From the NCBI GenBank assembly GCA_902775565.1, contig CACYMP010000011.1, forward strand, positions 1 to 64,000: a stretch of 64,000 nt of DNA. The letters run 5' to 3'. The number at the start of each line of letters is the position of its first letter. Position 1 is the first letter of the stretch. The translations under genes were made by a program, and so were the position numbers. Below are positions 51,570-60,620 of this stretch, piece by piece. The stretch comes from Oscillospiraceae bacterium (GTDB lineage: Bacteria; Bacillota; Clostridia; Saccharofermentanales; Saccharofermentanaceae). The notes under the pieces were generated by a model. The model was not told the DNA's origin. It was given only the letters and a program-made list of their open reading frames with translations, and searched no databases.

Positions 51570-52955
51570 TCAAGCCTCCCCCAGCCCCGTCTTCTTTCCT
51601 TTTTTCTTCAATTCTTTCTCAAGCTGCTTAGCATCTTTCTTTTCCTGCTTAACAACCTCATAGTCCTTGAGTCCCAGGATATCCGACAGGAATGCGGTCT
51701 GATCCTTATAGCGGTTGGACAATACAAGCTCCAGTTTTTTGTCTTCCGTGCGGATCCTTAAGAACCTCAGGCACTGCTCGAGATAGACAGGTTTGTTGGC
51801 GTACTGCTCACAAAGCTCAGCCCATGTCACGATAAACGGCTTGCGGATTAAGCGGTTATAGACAAGGTCCGTTTTGTCACCTTCCTTGATAAGCCATACT
51901 CTGGAACGCTTTGCGAGGCGGGCATAACCGTGGAAGGTGTAAAGTGAGATGGCGGTTTCCATAGAAGGATAGAGTTTTTTGATCTTTACCGGGATGCGCT
52001 TCTCGATAACGGAAACGGGCTCGTTACGCTTGAAGACCTTGCTTAAGATGGCGTGAACGTAGATGTCTTTATAGTATTGGGCGTTCCTCTTAAGGATCCT
52101 GAACAGAAATATGCATGCTACGGCCAGATGGGCGCTGACGATAAAACTTACGATCGGGGCAAACATCTGCAGAACCAGAAGGCCGATATGGATAAATGCC
52201 TTGACTATCTGCCAGATAAGGCTTGTTCCCTTCACGGGGATCGCTGCAATGATCGTTTCCCAGTTGCTGACACATGAATAGACGAAATTGCCAAGGACGA
52301 TAACACACACGGTTACTAGTGCCACAAAGACATATGTACCGATCCCCGGTCTTACTGCACGGGAAGTTCCTGCGAACAGGGAAGATGCTTTGCTGACAGC
52401 CTCAGCACTCTTCCCTCCGGGAGGATTTGCGGCTAAGGCATCATTGCTGACCAACGGCAATAACGAAATACCTGCTATGTAAACGCTGTTGCAGATCCTG
52501 TCCACCTTGTCCATGGATATCCATTTTGCAAGGAACTCGGACACTGCGGTCGAATGAACAACGATCCACGCAAACGCAATGACAATAAGTAATGCTGCCG
52601 CATAGGGATTGGCGACAGGGGTCTTCCCCATTTCCCTGATGACCGGAATGCCGTTCAGGAAATCAGCTATCTTAAGCAATATGGCATTGTCCGTATAAGT
52701 TGCGGCATTCTCTATCGTTCCGAAAACAGCAAGTATCGCCATCGTCGCCGACGGGTTAACCGAACAGGTCACCGCGGTCGAGAAAACGCCCGCATAGTAA
52801 GTCAGCTGCCATGTGTAGTAATCCGGTGGCTGAACTCCGGTGCCGTTTCCGGCCGCGAGACTGATCATTGGAACGATATACAGACACAGGATGGCAATAG
52901 CCACACCTGCCAGGATCTTATTTATCCGAACACTCCGGCTCTCAAGACGAAGCAT
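51570..52955 (-). CDS. Multi-pass membrane protein, unknown
   Basis: The ATG at 52955 is seven bases after AGGAGGG; the ATG two codons upstream is too close to it. The 461-residue protein has a signal-like first helix, about seven to nine hydrophobic segments up to residue 290 and a soluble basic C-terminal part ending in a Lys-rich helix. The first membrane half is Ala/Gly/Val-rich with a repeated pattern, like DUF4126-type or holin-like proteins. No transport or enzyme motif is visible. Function unknown. Confidence 0.7.
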   Translation of the reverse strand: MLRLESRSVRINKILAGVAIAILCLYIVPMISLAAGNGTGVQPPDYYTWQLTYYAGVFSTAVTCSVNPSATMAILAVFGTIENAATYTDNAILLKIADFLNGIPVIREMGKTPVANPYAAALLIVIAFAWIVVHSTAVSEFLAKWISMDKVDRICNSVYIAGISLLPLVSNDALAANPPGGKSAEAVSKASSLFAGTSRAVRPGIGTYVFVALVTVCVIVLGNFVYSCVSNWETIIAAIPVKGTSLIWQIVKAFIHIGLLVLQMFAPIVSFIVSAHLAVACIFLFRILKRNAQYYKDIYVHAILSKVFKRNEPVSVIEKRIPVKIKKLYPSMETAISLYTFHGYARLAKRSRVWLIKEGDKTDLVYNRLIRKPFIVTWAELCEQYANKPVYLEQCLRFLRIRTEDKKLELVLSNRYKDQTAFLSDILGLKDYEVVKQEKKDAKQLEKELKKKGKKTGLGEA

Positions 52956-53131
52956 ATCCATTCCCTCCTGTTTCCATGCCCGTTTTGGACTTCAGGTTAA
53001 TTATATCTGATTTACACAAGTACAAAAACATGTTTGTGGAGCGCGCCCCGATGATGATCTGATGTCCCTTTTCTTCCCCATTGTCCACGCTACAATAGCA
53101 GTAAACATAAACAGAAAGCGAGGCACATCAC

Positions 53132-53569
53132 ATGATCATCAATGACTTCAACGGTGAGTACAGATTCCTTTCGAACTTTTACCAGAGCGACTTCGAGTAC
53201 AAGGGGCTGACATATCACAACGCAGAGGCGGCTTTCCAGGCGCAGAAGTGTGCCTCCGAGGAGGCAAAGATCAAATACACCGAGGTCAAGAACCCCGTCG
53301 TGGCAAAGCGCATGGGCAAGAAGGAGCCGGGCTTCCCCTCCAACTGGGATGAGATATGTTATGGCATCATGAAGGACATCCTCACAGTAAAGTTCTCCAA
53401 CCCGGAGCTCCGCGCCAAGCTGAAGGCCACCGGTGACGCCACACTGATCGAGGGCAACCACTGGCATGACAACCGCTGGGGCCACTGCACATGTGAGAGG
53501 TGTTCAGTCAAGGAAGGTCAGAATTGGCTCGGAAAGATATTGATGGAGATCAGAGATTCAGCTTCGTAA
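53132..53569 (+). CDS. NADAR-domain N-glycosidase-like protein
   Basis: The 145-residue protein shows the NADAR (YbiA/DUF1768) hallmarks: FLSNFYQSDFEYKGLTYHNAEAAFQAQK near the start (the FLSNF and Y-x-x-x-E-x-x-F motifs, shown as positions 12-40), a K-R-M-G-x-K segment and WHDNRWG at about 111-117. NADAR proteins act on ADP-ribosyl or riboflavin-pathway intermediates; some reverse ADP-ribosylation of guanine or protect from NAD-linked toxins. It stands alone on the plus strand, convergent with the dnaB-like gene. AGCGAGG precedes the ATG. Confidence 0.9.
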   Translation: MIINDFNGEYRFLSNFYQSDFEYKGLTYHNAEAAFQAQKCASEEAKIKYTEVKNPVVAKRMGKKEPGFPSNWDEICYGIMKDILTVKFSNPELRAKLKATGDATLIEGNHWHDNRWGHCTCERCSVKEGQNWLGKILMEIRDSAS

Positions 53570-53580
53570 CAGCTGCACCT

Positions 53581-55152
53581 TTATATATCTCCAAACCCCT
53601 CCGGGTATCCGTCATGCATGTTCTCAAACATGCTGTCCGGCTGCAAGCTCTCTTCCTCTGACATCGGCGGATCCATGTAATCTTCATCGCTGTCGTCATC
53701 TTCAGGAGCGCCTTCATATGACATCTTATAATCGCCGGCAGGTTCCACAGGATCCTTGCCGGTGTATTCATAGAACAGCGTCTTGCTCGAGATCCACCAG
53801 ACGGGATCTTTGCCGGACGGGCCATGACGGTTTTTCGCAAGGTAGATAAAGGCAGGCAGGGCATCCGGGCCACTGCTTGAGGATTCCGCGGGATTACTGT
53901 CTGAGCCCGTACCCTTTTGGGCATCGTCGTTCGATTTATAGTAATCGGGCCTGTCGACAAACATAACGGTATCGGCGTCCTGCTCGATGGCGCCGGAGTC
54001 CCTCAGATCCGAGATCTGCGGGGTGTGATCCGTTCTCTTTGCATTATCTCTGGACAGCTGCGAGAGTGCGATGATCGGTATGCGGAGTTCCTTTGCCAGG
54101 AGCTTTAGGTTCCTCGAGATCTTTGCAACCTCATCATTTCGCGACCGGTTGCCCATGCCCTTCATTTCGATGAGCTGAAGATAATCAACGAAAATGAGCT
54201 TCGGGTGAATTCCCGCAGAAATAAGCTGCTGGATCTTGGCTTTCATGGTCATGGGATTGATATCGGCACTGTCGCCGAAGTAGATCGGATAATCCCTCAG
54301 TTTCAGCATTGCCTGATCGATCTGTTTCCAATCGCTGTCTGTGATCTGACGCGAGTTTATGATCGCGCTCACGGGTTTCGTCATGGCCGATGACATTATT
54401 CTTTTGCCGATCTCTTCCATGGTCATTTCGAGCGAAAAGATAACGACGGGATTTCCGTTTGCCGCAACGTTCACCGCCATATTGACGGCCAGTGCGGTCT
54501 TGCCCATTCCGGGGCGCGCAGCAAGGATATGAAGCGTTCCCGGGCCGAGTCCTCCCAGCATGAGATCAAGTTTGGGAAAGCCCAGTTTGATCTTGGAACC
54601 TGTTTTCGCATCCTGGATCTCTTCAGTAATGCTCGTGAGCGTCAGTTTAAGGACTTCGGAGAGGGCAACAAGGTCCTTGGCTTCGCTGAAACTGTTCAGC
54701 TTGGACAGCTCGCTCATTGCGTAATTTACCACTTCAGACGAACGGCGTTCGCCTACGAGAGCCTCCTTGCGCACATTATCAAGGATCTGAAGGATCTTCC
54801 GCTTCTCGTTCCTCTCCCTGATGGCATTTATATAACTGTGGATAGCCGACTCTGTCGCTACCATATCTCCAACATGGTAAACATATCTCTGGCCGCCGGC
54901 CTTTTCAGCCAGGCCTCTGCGCTCGAGTTCCGAGATAACGGTGAACCTGTCTATCTCCGTCTCATCGAAATACATATCGATGATCACACTATAGATCGTT
55001 TTGTTGCGGATATCGTTAAAGTCTTCATCAGTGATCTTGTTCTGCACCACTTCCATCATGGCACTGTTCTTGCGCATGCAAAGCGAAAGGACAGCCATCT
55101 CGACATCGATATCGCAGACAGGCTCTATTCCCACGTCAATGAGATTCTCCAT
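53581..55152 (-). CDS. DnaB-type replicative helicase
   Basis: The protein has 523 residues. The N-terminal DnaB domain (about 15-115) is followed by a RecA-like helicase core with Walker A ARPGMGKTAL (near 210), Walker B LIFVDYLQLIEM and the AKELRIPIIALSQLSR segment. It also has a C-terminal extension of about 100 acidic, Ser/Pro/Asp-rich residues beyond the usual end. The hexamer unwinds DNA at replication forks. No rplI or other housekeeping replication gene is nearby, so this may be a second copy from a mobile element. GGGAGG precedes the ATG. Confidence 0.92.
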   Translation of the reverse strand: MENLIDVGIEPVCDIDVEMAVLSLCMRKNSAMMEVVQNKITDEDFNDIRNKTIYSVIIDMYFDETEIDRFTVISELERRGLAEKAGGQRYVYHVGDMVATESAIHSYINAIRERNEKRKILQILDNVRKEALVGERRSSEVVNYAMSELSKLNSFSEAKDLVALSEVLKLTLTSITEEIQDAKTGSKIKLGFPKLDLMLGGLGPGTLHILAARPGMGKTALAVNMAVNVAANGNPVVIFSLEMTMEEIGKRIMSSAMTKPVSAIINSRQITDSDWKQIDQAMLKLRDYPIYFGDSADINPMTMKAKIQQLISAGIHPKLIFVDYLQLIEMKGMGNRSRNDEVAKISRNLKLLAKELRIPIIALSQLSRDNAKRTDHTPQISDLRDSGAIEQDADTVMFVDRPDYYKSNDDAQKGTGSDSNPAESSSSGPDALPAFIYLAKNRHGPSGKDPVWWISSKTLFYEYTGKDPVEPAGDYKMSYEGAPEDDDSDEDYMDPPMSEEESLQPDSMFENMHDGYPEGFGDI

Positions 55153-55247
55153 AATCGTACCTCCCGCACCTTCAGATTTCCTGTGAGGTCATTATAGAAA
55201 ACACGATGGGGCGATTAAGGGACAACAATTTGATTATGAGGACAGAT

Positions 55248-55373
55248 TCAGATAACCTCTCTGATCTCGTCCAATATCTCGGCTTCGGTATTTGACTCCA
55301 CAAAAGACGAGATGGAGTCCATCAGACTGTCGGCCATCGCGTTGTGCGGCACTATGGATGCCACGCTGATCAC
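55248..55373 (-). CDS. Possible 41-residue small protein
   Basis: A GTG overlapping the stop of the upstream gene (GTGA) opens a frame of 41 residues (SVASIVPHNAMADSLMDSI, then ESNTEAEILDEIREVI). The acidic helix is protein-like. It could be a coupled small gene or the end of a frameshifted longer protein. Confidence 0.3.
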   Translation of the reverse strand: MISVASIVPHNAMADSLMDSISSFVESNTEAEILDEIREVI

Positions 55374-55711
55374 AGCTTGTTCCACGCGTTATTTTCAATC
55401 TTATCAATGACTTCTTTCAATTTTTCGAGGACTTTCCCAACTGCACTCAGATCCGGTACGTCACAACTCAAGTTTCCTTCAATATCTTCAATATGTCTGA
55501 GCATTTCCCAACAAACCTCTGCAACATCTGATGCCATATCTTCCCGGGCTTCACTGCCGCAATTTGACATAAGCAGACGAAAACTCTTCTCCGCATCCGG
55601 TCCAATCTTTTCGCGGATCAGACAAGCCATGTCTTCCTCAGGATTGAACATGGGTTCATATGTCCCGTCAGGAAGAAAGAATCCAAGGTTTGTTTCATAC
55701 GTACTATCCAT
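55370..55711 (-). CDS. Small acidic protein, unknown
   Basis: The 113-residue protein is acidic and helical with a late coiled-coil-like stretch (VGKVLEKLKEVIDKIENN). There is no signal peptide or membrane helix. A TAAGG site precedes the ATG. It forms an operon with the 84-residue gene 11 bp upstream. No family is recognised. Confidence 0.6.
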   Translation of the reverse strand: MDSTYETNLGFFLPDGTYEPMFNPEEDMACLIREKIGPDAEKSFRLLMSNCGSEAREDMASDVAEVCWEMLRHIEDIEGNLSCDVPDLSAVGKVLEKLKEVIDKIENNAWNKL

Positions 55712-55722
55712 TCTTATTTGCC

Positions 55723-55977
55723 TTAAGTAATATCTCCGCGGTCCCTCATCTCATTAAGCCTGCCCCTGTAGAAAAGGAGCTGCCTTCCTTCTTCCCCGGT
55801 AATGAAGCCGAGCCTTTCTGCGATCCTTACGCAGGCGAGTTTCTCCCTTTCGTCAACGTTCTCGTCAGTCAGGATAAGACCGAGCATGGCGACCTTAACG
55901 ATCCTGGGCTCGTCGATGTATGTGCCGTCTGGTTCTTTTGCCGTGTGAGCAAGTATCGTGATCTTTGCGCTTTCCAT
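55723..55977 (-). CDS. Small helical protein, unknown
   Basis: The 84-residue protein is mostly helical (VDEREKLACVRIAERLGFITGEEGRQL, shown at about 41-67). GAAGGAGG precedes the ATG. It is divergently transcribed from the WYL regulator gene, which may control it, and is coupled to the 113-residue gene. Function unknown. Confidence 0.6.
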   Translation of the reverse strand: MESAKITILAHTAKEPDGTYIDEPRIVKVAMLGLILTDENVDEREKLACVRIAERLGFITGEEGRQLLFYRGRLNEMRDRGDIT

Positions 55978-56182
55978 GCTGCGCCTCCTTCATTTATGTT
56001 GTTGTGTTGATCTTTTCACCCTTATGATAAGACCAGCGGTGTACGATATTTGTCGCATCTTTTCACAGGTTCCCACCCTTCCATTTACAGAAAATTTACC
56101 CCCGCGCATGCACCAAATTCACACCATGGGAATAAATAACATATACAATGAAGGTATCTCACAAGAAAGCGGGGAAACTGCC

Positions 56183-57211
56183 ATGCCGCCCAGCAAGAAA
56201 ATGATTCCGTCCATGATACTGGACATATTGAAAAGAAGAACAGACGAGAACCACACCTTGGATCAGAAGGACATCTTGGACGAGCTCAATCAGGAATTCG
56301 ATCCGCCCCTCGACCGAAAGACGGTGCGCCGCAACATCGAGTATCTCCTGGATATCGGCTGTCCCATCGTTTACAAGGAAAAACCGCGCAGCAACGGCAA
56401 CGATATCTGGACAGACTTTTACCTCGCCAGAGATTTCACTGAAGCAGAGTTAAGGCTCCTGATCGACGGACTGCTGTTTTCGAACCATGTGCCCTACAAG
56501 CGCTGCCAGAATCTCATCGAGAAGCTCGAAGGCCTTGCAAGTGAGCATTTCAGATCACATGTAAAACACATCAAGACGCTCCCGGATCCCGAGGTCTACA
56601 ACAAGCAGCTGTTCTTCACGATCCAGATATTGGACGAAGCCATTTCGCGAGAGCGCCAGGTCGCGTTCCATTACGTCAATTACGGCACTGACAAAAAGAG
56701 TCATCCCAGACTCGGCAATGACGGCAATCCGAAAGAATACATAATCAACCCGTACCAGATGGTCGCAAAGGAAGGCAAGTACTACCTCATCTGCAACAAC
56801 GACGACTACTCTATCCTGTCAAATTACCGCGTAGACCGCATTGCCGACATCCGCATCCTCGAAGACAAAAAGCGCAAGCCCTTCTCCAAGCTCAAGGACG
56901 CAAACGGTGACCGCTTCAACCTTTCCGAGTACATGAAGACGCACATAAAGATGTACGCGTCCGGCGACTGCCGCGTCAGGTTCAAGATCAACCCGGCAAT
57001 GGTGACGGACATCATAGACATTTTCGGAAAAGACGTCACGTTCGAAGAGGAGACCGACAAGTATGTGATCGTCTCCGCGAAAGTCACCGAGAACGCCATG
57101 ATCCAGTTCGCCAAATCCTACTCGCCCGACGTCGTGATCTTAGAACCGCAGCATCTCGTGGACACTATGAAGGACTGGGCGAAGAAGGTTAAGAAGGCAT
57201 ATGGAGGTTAA
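56183..57211 (+). CDS. WYL-domain transcriptional regulator
   Basis: The ATG at 56183 is used because the winged-helix domain begins directly after it; upstream in-frame codons lie in sequence with no helical protein pattern. The 342-residue protein has an N-terminal winged helix (about 10-75, LDQKDILDELNQEF), a linker, a WYL domain (about 150-250, KYYLICNNDDYS with NPYQMVAKEGKYYL) and a WCX-type C-terminus. WYL proteins sense nucleic acids or nucleotides and often regulate phage-defence and DNA-repair loci. The next gene follows after two bases, so they are cotranscribed. Confidence 0.92.
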   Translation: MPPSKKMIPSMILDILKRRTDENHTLDQKDILDELNQEFDPPLDRKTVRRNIEYLLDIGCPIVYKEKPRSNGNDIWTDFYLARDFTEAELRLLIDGLLFSNHVPYKRCQNLIEKLEGLASEHFRSHVKHIKTLPDPEVYNKQLFFTIQILDEAISRERQVAFHYVNYGTDKKSHPRLGNDGNPKEYIINPYQMVAKEGKYYLICNNDDYSILSNYRVDRIADIRILEDKKRKPFSKLKDANGDRFNLSEYMKTHIKMYASGDCRVRFKINPAMVTDIIDIFGKDVTFEEETDKYVIVSAKVTENAMIQFAKSYSPDVVILEPQHLVDTMKDWAKKVKKAYGG

Positions 57212-57213
57212 GC

Positions 57214-58101
57214 ATGAATGCTGAGCTTGTAAGATTGGATCGGACTATAAAAGAATTCATTCAGAATATAAGCAAAGGGCCCTTTAAGCACTTAAATGAT
57301 GAAGATTGCAAGTATCCGCAATCAGATTATATTAAAAATGCTGCAGAAGGCGGATATGAAAACATATTCCAATGTGCAGTCGCTCAGGCATGGCTTGATA
57401 TGTGCCGTACTACAAATGGTGATTCTGATGATGCCATCAAGCAGTTTTTCAGCAATGAGATCAAGAACATTTATGAGCAGAAAAGCAGATCCACTTTAGA
57501 GGACTTGATCTATTCATCCTCAGATGCGGTTAAAGGATTAACTGTCGGTCAGAAACAGAAGATCGTAAACATGGCAAATAAGTATTTGTATTGTTGTGAA
57601 GATTTAAGAAACAACGCAGATTTCCAAAGCACATTCAAAAGTGCGCAAATGCCTTTGGACTCATATGTACTCGAATGGTATGAACGTGTGGTAGTTGAAT
57701 GGAGAATAAAGGCCGGAAAAACATTTCCCGGGGAAAAAGATGCTTTTCTCAAAAGTAAGATGTGCGAATGGAGCAAACTAAACGAGACTAATAGAAACGA
57801 GGATGTATTCAGAGATCCTCACGGTAAAGAATTCTATTCATATAGCTTCATACAAAGAACTATCGGGGAATACATAAGCGAATCATCGGACTCTTCAAAT
57901 TCATTATCACCATTGGAGACCGAGTTCCTGGTATGGCCGGAGATTCAGTTATTGCTTGCTGCAGAGACTTTCTTGTTTTCGATCGGCACACATTCTGCTG
58001 CTGACCGGAAAACAATACGGTCAACACACAGTATTGAAAATAACATTAATAAAATCAGAGATCTGATCATCAAAGGCCAATACGATTTCATTTGGTTTTA
58101 G
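57214..58101 (+). CDS. Unknown protein cotranscribed with the WYL regulator
   Basis: The 295-residue protein is soluble, helical and rich in Glu/Lys/Ser, with Cys/Trp positions but no catalytic signature I recognise. TGGAGG precedes the ATG; the gene starts two bases after the WYL stop. Its composition is AT-richer than the regulator. Because WYL regulators frequently control defence genes, this could be a defence effector, which is inference from context. It ends before paired-hairpin copy C. Confidence 0.65.
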   Translation: MNAELVRLDRTIKEFIQNISKGPFKHLNDEDCKYPQSDYIKNAAEGGYENIFQCAVAQAWLDMCRTTNGDSDDAIKQFFSNEIKNIYEQKSRSTLEDLIYSSSDAVKGLTVGQKQKIVNMANKYLYCCEDLRNNADFQSTFKSAQMPLDSYVLEWYERVVVEWRIKAGKTFPGEKDAFLKSKMCEWSKLNETNRNEDVFRDPHGKEFYSYSFIQRTIGEYISESSDSSNSLSPLETEFLVWPEIQLLLAAETFLFSIGTHSAADRKTIRSTHSIENNINKIRDLIIKGQYDFIWF

Positions 58102-58216
58102 CGTTCGTTCCGCCTTTTCGAAAACAAGAAGACCACATCAGGGGGAAAAAACATGGAATTGAGTATTCCATAAGCGACAGGCCTAATCCTGATATGGTCA
58201 GCCTATTTTCACTCTC

Positions 58217-58340
58217 ATTCCACGTTTTGTTCCATCTTTAAGCCAAAACGTGGAACGAAGTGTGGAATCAGTGCTGTTTTTGTAGTGTATTCCACGTTTC
58301 CCTCCATCTTTGAGCTCAAACGTGGAATGAAATGTGGAAT
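58217..58340. repeat. Paired hairpin element, copy C
   Basis: Unit 1 (58217-58268) and unit 2 (58289-58340) are 52 nt each with a 20-nt spacer (58269-58288). Both start ATTCCACGTTT and end TGTGGAAT. The inner stem is GTTCCA/TGGAAC in unit 1, around a 16-nt loop, and TCCA/TGGA in unit 2. The alternative pairing CACGTTTTG/CAAAACGTG is strong in unit 1. It fills the 305-bp gap between two convergent genes; nothing else is seen there. Confidence 0.85.
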
Positions 58341-58406
58341 GAAAAAGCCTGCAAGAAACGGGAAGCCGAATTCTTGCAGGTTCTTGCGTTGGCTTATTGT
58401 AAAACA

Positions 58407-58730
58407 TCAATCCAAATGGCACTTGTAGTGCTCGCTCCCGTCGATATCGATTAGGGGCACTTCGTCCAGCTCAAAGGCGGCCATTATTTCTTTGATGAAA
58501 CGTTCGTCCACATGATGATTCATGTAGATCTTCGGCCTGCCTTTATTGGTGTACTCGACACGGCCGCGCGGATAGTAATCGAAAGGCTTTCTGCACCCGG
58601 CCGGCCTTACGTCAGGCCACTTGAGCTTGTGGTTGTAGTTGTCGCCGGACTTGGACAAACCGTATATGTCCCCTTCTTTGAAAGGAACGGCCAACAGTTC
58701 ATCTTTTACTATCCAGAAAATGCCTCTCAT
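58407..58730 (-). CDS. Small protein coupled to the SLOG gene
   Basis: The 107-residue protein has Tyr/Lys/Pro-rich segments (KPFDYYPRGRVEY, then KIYMNHHVDERFI), no signal peptide and no membrane helix. Its ATG follows the SLOG stop without a gap, so they are translated together. No family is recognised. A function in the same process as the SLOG protein is likely. Confidence 0.65.
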   Translation of the reverse strand: MRGIFWIVKDELLAVPFKEGDIYGLSKSGDNYNHKLKWPDVRPAGCRKPFDYYPRGRVEYTNKGRPKIYMNHHVDERFIKEIMAAFELDEVPLIDIDGSEHYKCHLD

Positions 58731-59219
58731 TTAGTTGCCCTTTATCGTGATCACTTCAAGCCCTTTTTCCTTGGCATACCACACGGTCTTCTTGGTTCCG
58801 CCCGGAGCACCGGTGTAGACGCCGATAAGTCTCGACGAGTGATCGACCATCCAATAGTCACGATCGATATACGCTTGCGTTCCGGGCCTGCTGCCCACAT
58901 AAACGGTCTTGTCCGAGGCGATGAGGAGGCTGGTGTATCTTTGTCTCCACTCCGGCTCCCAGTCTTTTTCCATGCCGTTCCAGGCACATGCGCAGATCAG
59001 ATGTATCTTCGCGCCGTCCAGAATGAGCTTTAAGACGATCTCCGCCGCCCAGATGTCAACACCTCTCTGCATGCCGGAAATGAAATCCGTGTAGCCGTCA
59101 TCTACGGCTTTTCTAATCTGCTTTTCGAGCCAGGCGATGACTTCATCTTCTGCCATCTCCAGCTTCTCGGGTCTGTGTCCCGTGAAAGAACACGCGTGCT
59201 TAATATCTATTTCATTCAT
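58731..59219 (-). CDS. SLOG-fold protein (YpsA/DUF1273-like)
   Basis: The 162-residue protein begins with ACSFTGHRPEKL, the typical start of SLOG/YpsA proteins, and has SGMQRGVDIWAAEIV (about 48-62), an Arg/Gly nucleotide-site motif and a late GVYTGAPGGTKKT loop. SLOG proteins bind nucleotides or nucleotide-derived signals, and several act in cell-division control or antiviral signalling. The gene follows the FtsH-like protease gene by 14 bp and is coupled to the 107-residue gene. The ligand is unknown. Confidence 0.9.
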   Translation of the reverse strand: MNEIDIKHACSFTGHRPEKLEMAEDEVIAWLEKQIRKAVDDGYTDFISGMQRGVDIWAAEIVLKLILDGAKIHLICACAWNGMEKDWEPEWRQRYTSLLIASDKTVYVGSRPGTQAYIDRDYWMVDHSSRLIGVYTGAPGGTKKTVWYAKEKGLEVITIKGN

Positions 59220-59233
59220 TGTTATTTCTCCTG

Positions 59234-60535
59234 TTATCCCACTCTTCTGTAATAAGGATCTGCCTGATCGCCGCCATCAACAAACTTCTCTCTGATAGGA
59301 GCGATGTCCTTGTAAGAGATCGTCTTCTTTTCGAGCAGCATTTCGATGATCGCCTCAAGGAACTCGCGGTTCTTTCCAAGAATCTGCTTCGTCTTGAGAT
59401 AGTAGCGTGAAAGCTCTGTTCCGACTGCATTATCCAGGTGATCGTAAACCTTCCTTGAAGTCTCTTCGCCATGGCACCAGCCAAGAAAATCGTAAGCAGC
59501 AACATCATCCAAAAGTCTTCTCATGTGGTCGTTGGCAGCATGGAGATCTCCACCTACGCCCATGTCTGTCTCATTGAGGATCAGTTCGGTAGCAGCTTTT
59601 CCTGCAAGGTCGATCATTATTTCAATCTCAACATTTTTGAATTCTTCAAAACGATGTTCGTCCCTGTTTCTGTGAACCATTCCCCTGACTCCGCCATCAT
59701 CGGCTTCAATGGATACAAATGCAACCTGGCCCGGGAAAAACAGTTCTGAAAGAACAGCGTGTCCAGCCTCATGAACAGCCAGTCTCCTGTTGCTCACAGG
59801 GTTGTTTTCCGTCACTTCAGTTCCGTGAAAGATCTTACGGATGACGGCTCTTCTGATATCTTCCTGGCTAATGTGCTTTTTGCCCTCGTATCCTGCATAG
59901 ATACCTGCCTCGTTGATCAGCATCTCAAGATCGGCGCAGGAGTGACCTTCAGCAAATCTCGCGATCTCCTCAGCATCAATATCCTTGGCGACTTTCTTAT
60001 CCTTAAGATAGAAAGAGATGATCTTTTTTGCATCCTCGATCCCGGGAAAATCCATGAAGTAGGTCTTGTCAAAACGCCCGCTCCTGACAAGCGAATTAGG
60101 AAGTTTGCGGAAATTATTGCATGTGCCCAGTACGAAAACATCCGACTCTTTGGCTTCATCAATGCATGTCTGTACGGTTACATATTCTTCAGCATCGCAA
60201 TGACGATCGTCTTCGTTTGCAAACTTATCGAGATCATCCAAAAGAACGATCGAAGGTGCCGCTTTTTCGGCCTCCTTGAAAGTCTCTCTGATCAGATCAA
60301 CAAAGGCACCGTCAGGTCTGTCTTTCCTGATAACGAAAACCTTAAGACCGGTCTCCTTAATGAACGACTTAGCCATAAGAGTCTTGCCGATCCCGGGCTC
60401 TCCGCTCAGAAGAATCCCCTTCGGAGTAGACACGCCGAGTTTCTTGTATTTTTCAGGATCCCTGATGATGTCGATGATCCTGTAAAGCTCCTTCTTGATT
60501 CCCTCATAACCGATTACTCTATCCAGTTCTCTCAT
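59234..60535 (-). CDS. Soluble FtsH-like AAA+ metalloprotease
   Basis: The 433-residue protein starts at the ATG at 60535, preceded by TGAGGTG. It has an AAA+ domain with Walker A SGEPGIGKT (near 47), Walker B IVLLDDLDKF and RSGRFDKTYFMDFPG, then an M41-type peptidase domain with the zinc motif HEAGHAVL (near 254) and a later D-x-x-A-A-N-D region. The two N-terminal membrane helices that define FtsH are missing, and length is about two-thirds of FtsH. It should be an ATP-driven cytoplasmic protease. A regulated or defence-linked role is suggested by the neighbouring SLOG, RtcB and Doc genes. Confidence 0.88.
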   Translation of the reverse strand: MRELDRVIGYEGIKKELYRIIDIIRDPEKYKKLGVSTPKGILLSGEPGIGKTLMAKSFIKETGLKVFVIRKDRPDGAFVDLIRETFKEAEKAAPSIVLLDDLDKFANEDDRHCDAEEYVTVQTCIDEAKESDVFVLGTCNNFRKLPNSLVRSGRFDKTYFMDFPGIEDAKKIISFYLKDKKVAKDIDAEEIARFAEGHSCADLEMLINEAGIYAGYEGKKHISQEDIRRAVIRKIFHGTEVTENNPVSNRRLAVHEAGHAVLSELFFPGQVAFVSIEADDGGVRGMVHRNRDEHRFEEFKNVEIEIMIDLAGKAATELILNETDMGVGGDLHAANDHMRRLLDDVAAYDFLGWCHGEETSRKVYDHLDNAVGTELSRYYLKTKQILGKNREFLEAIIEMLLEKKTISYKDIAPIREKFVDGGDQADPYYRRVG

Positions 60536-60620
60536 AGAAAACACCTCATTTCTGTTTTGATCTCACCCTGATTATATGAGGCACCGTGTCCGCAAATTGT
60601 CCCATTGGTTCACGGCTTCG

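Noticed and set aside
58198..58422. 74-codon minus-strand frame
   Set aside because: It is the translation of paired-hairpin copy C, with duplicated segments.
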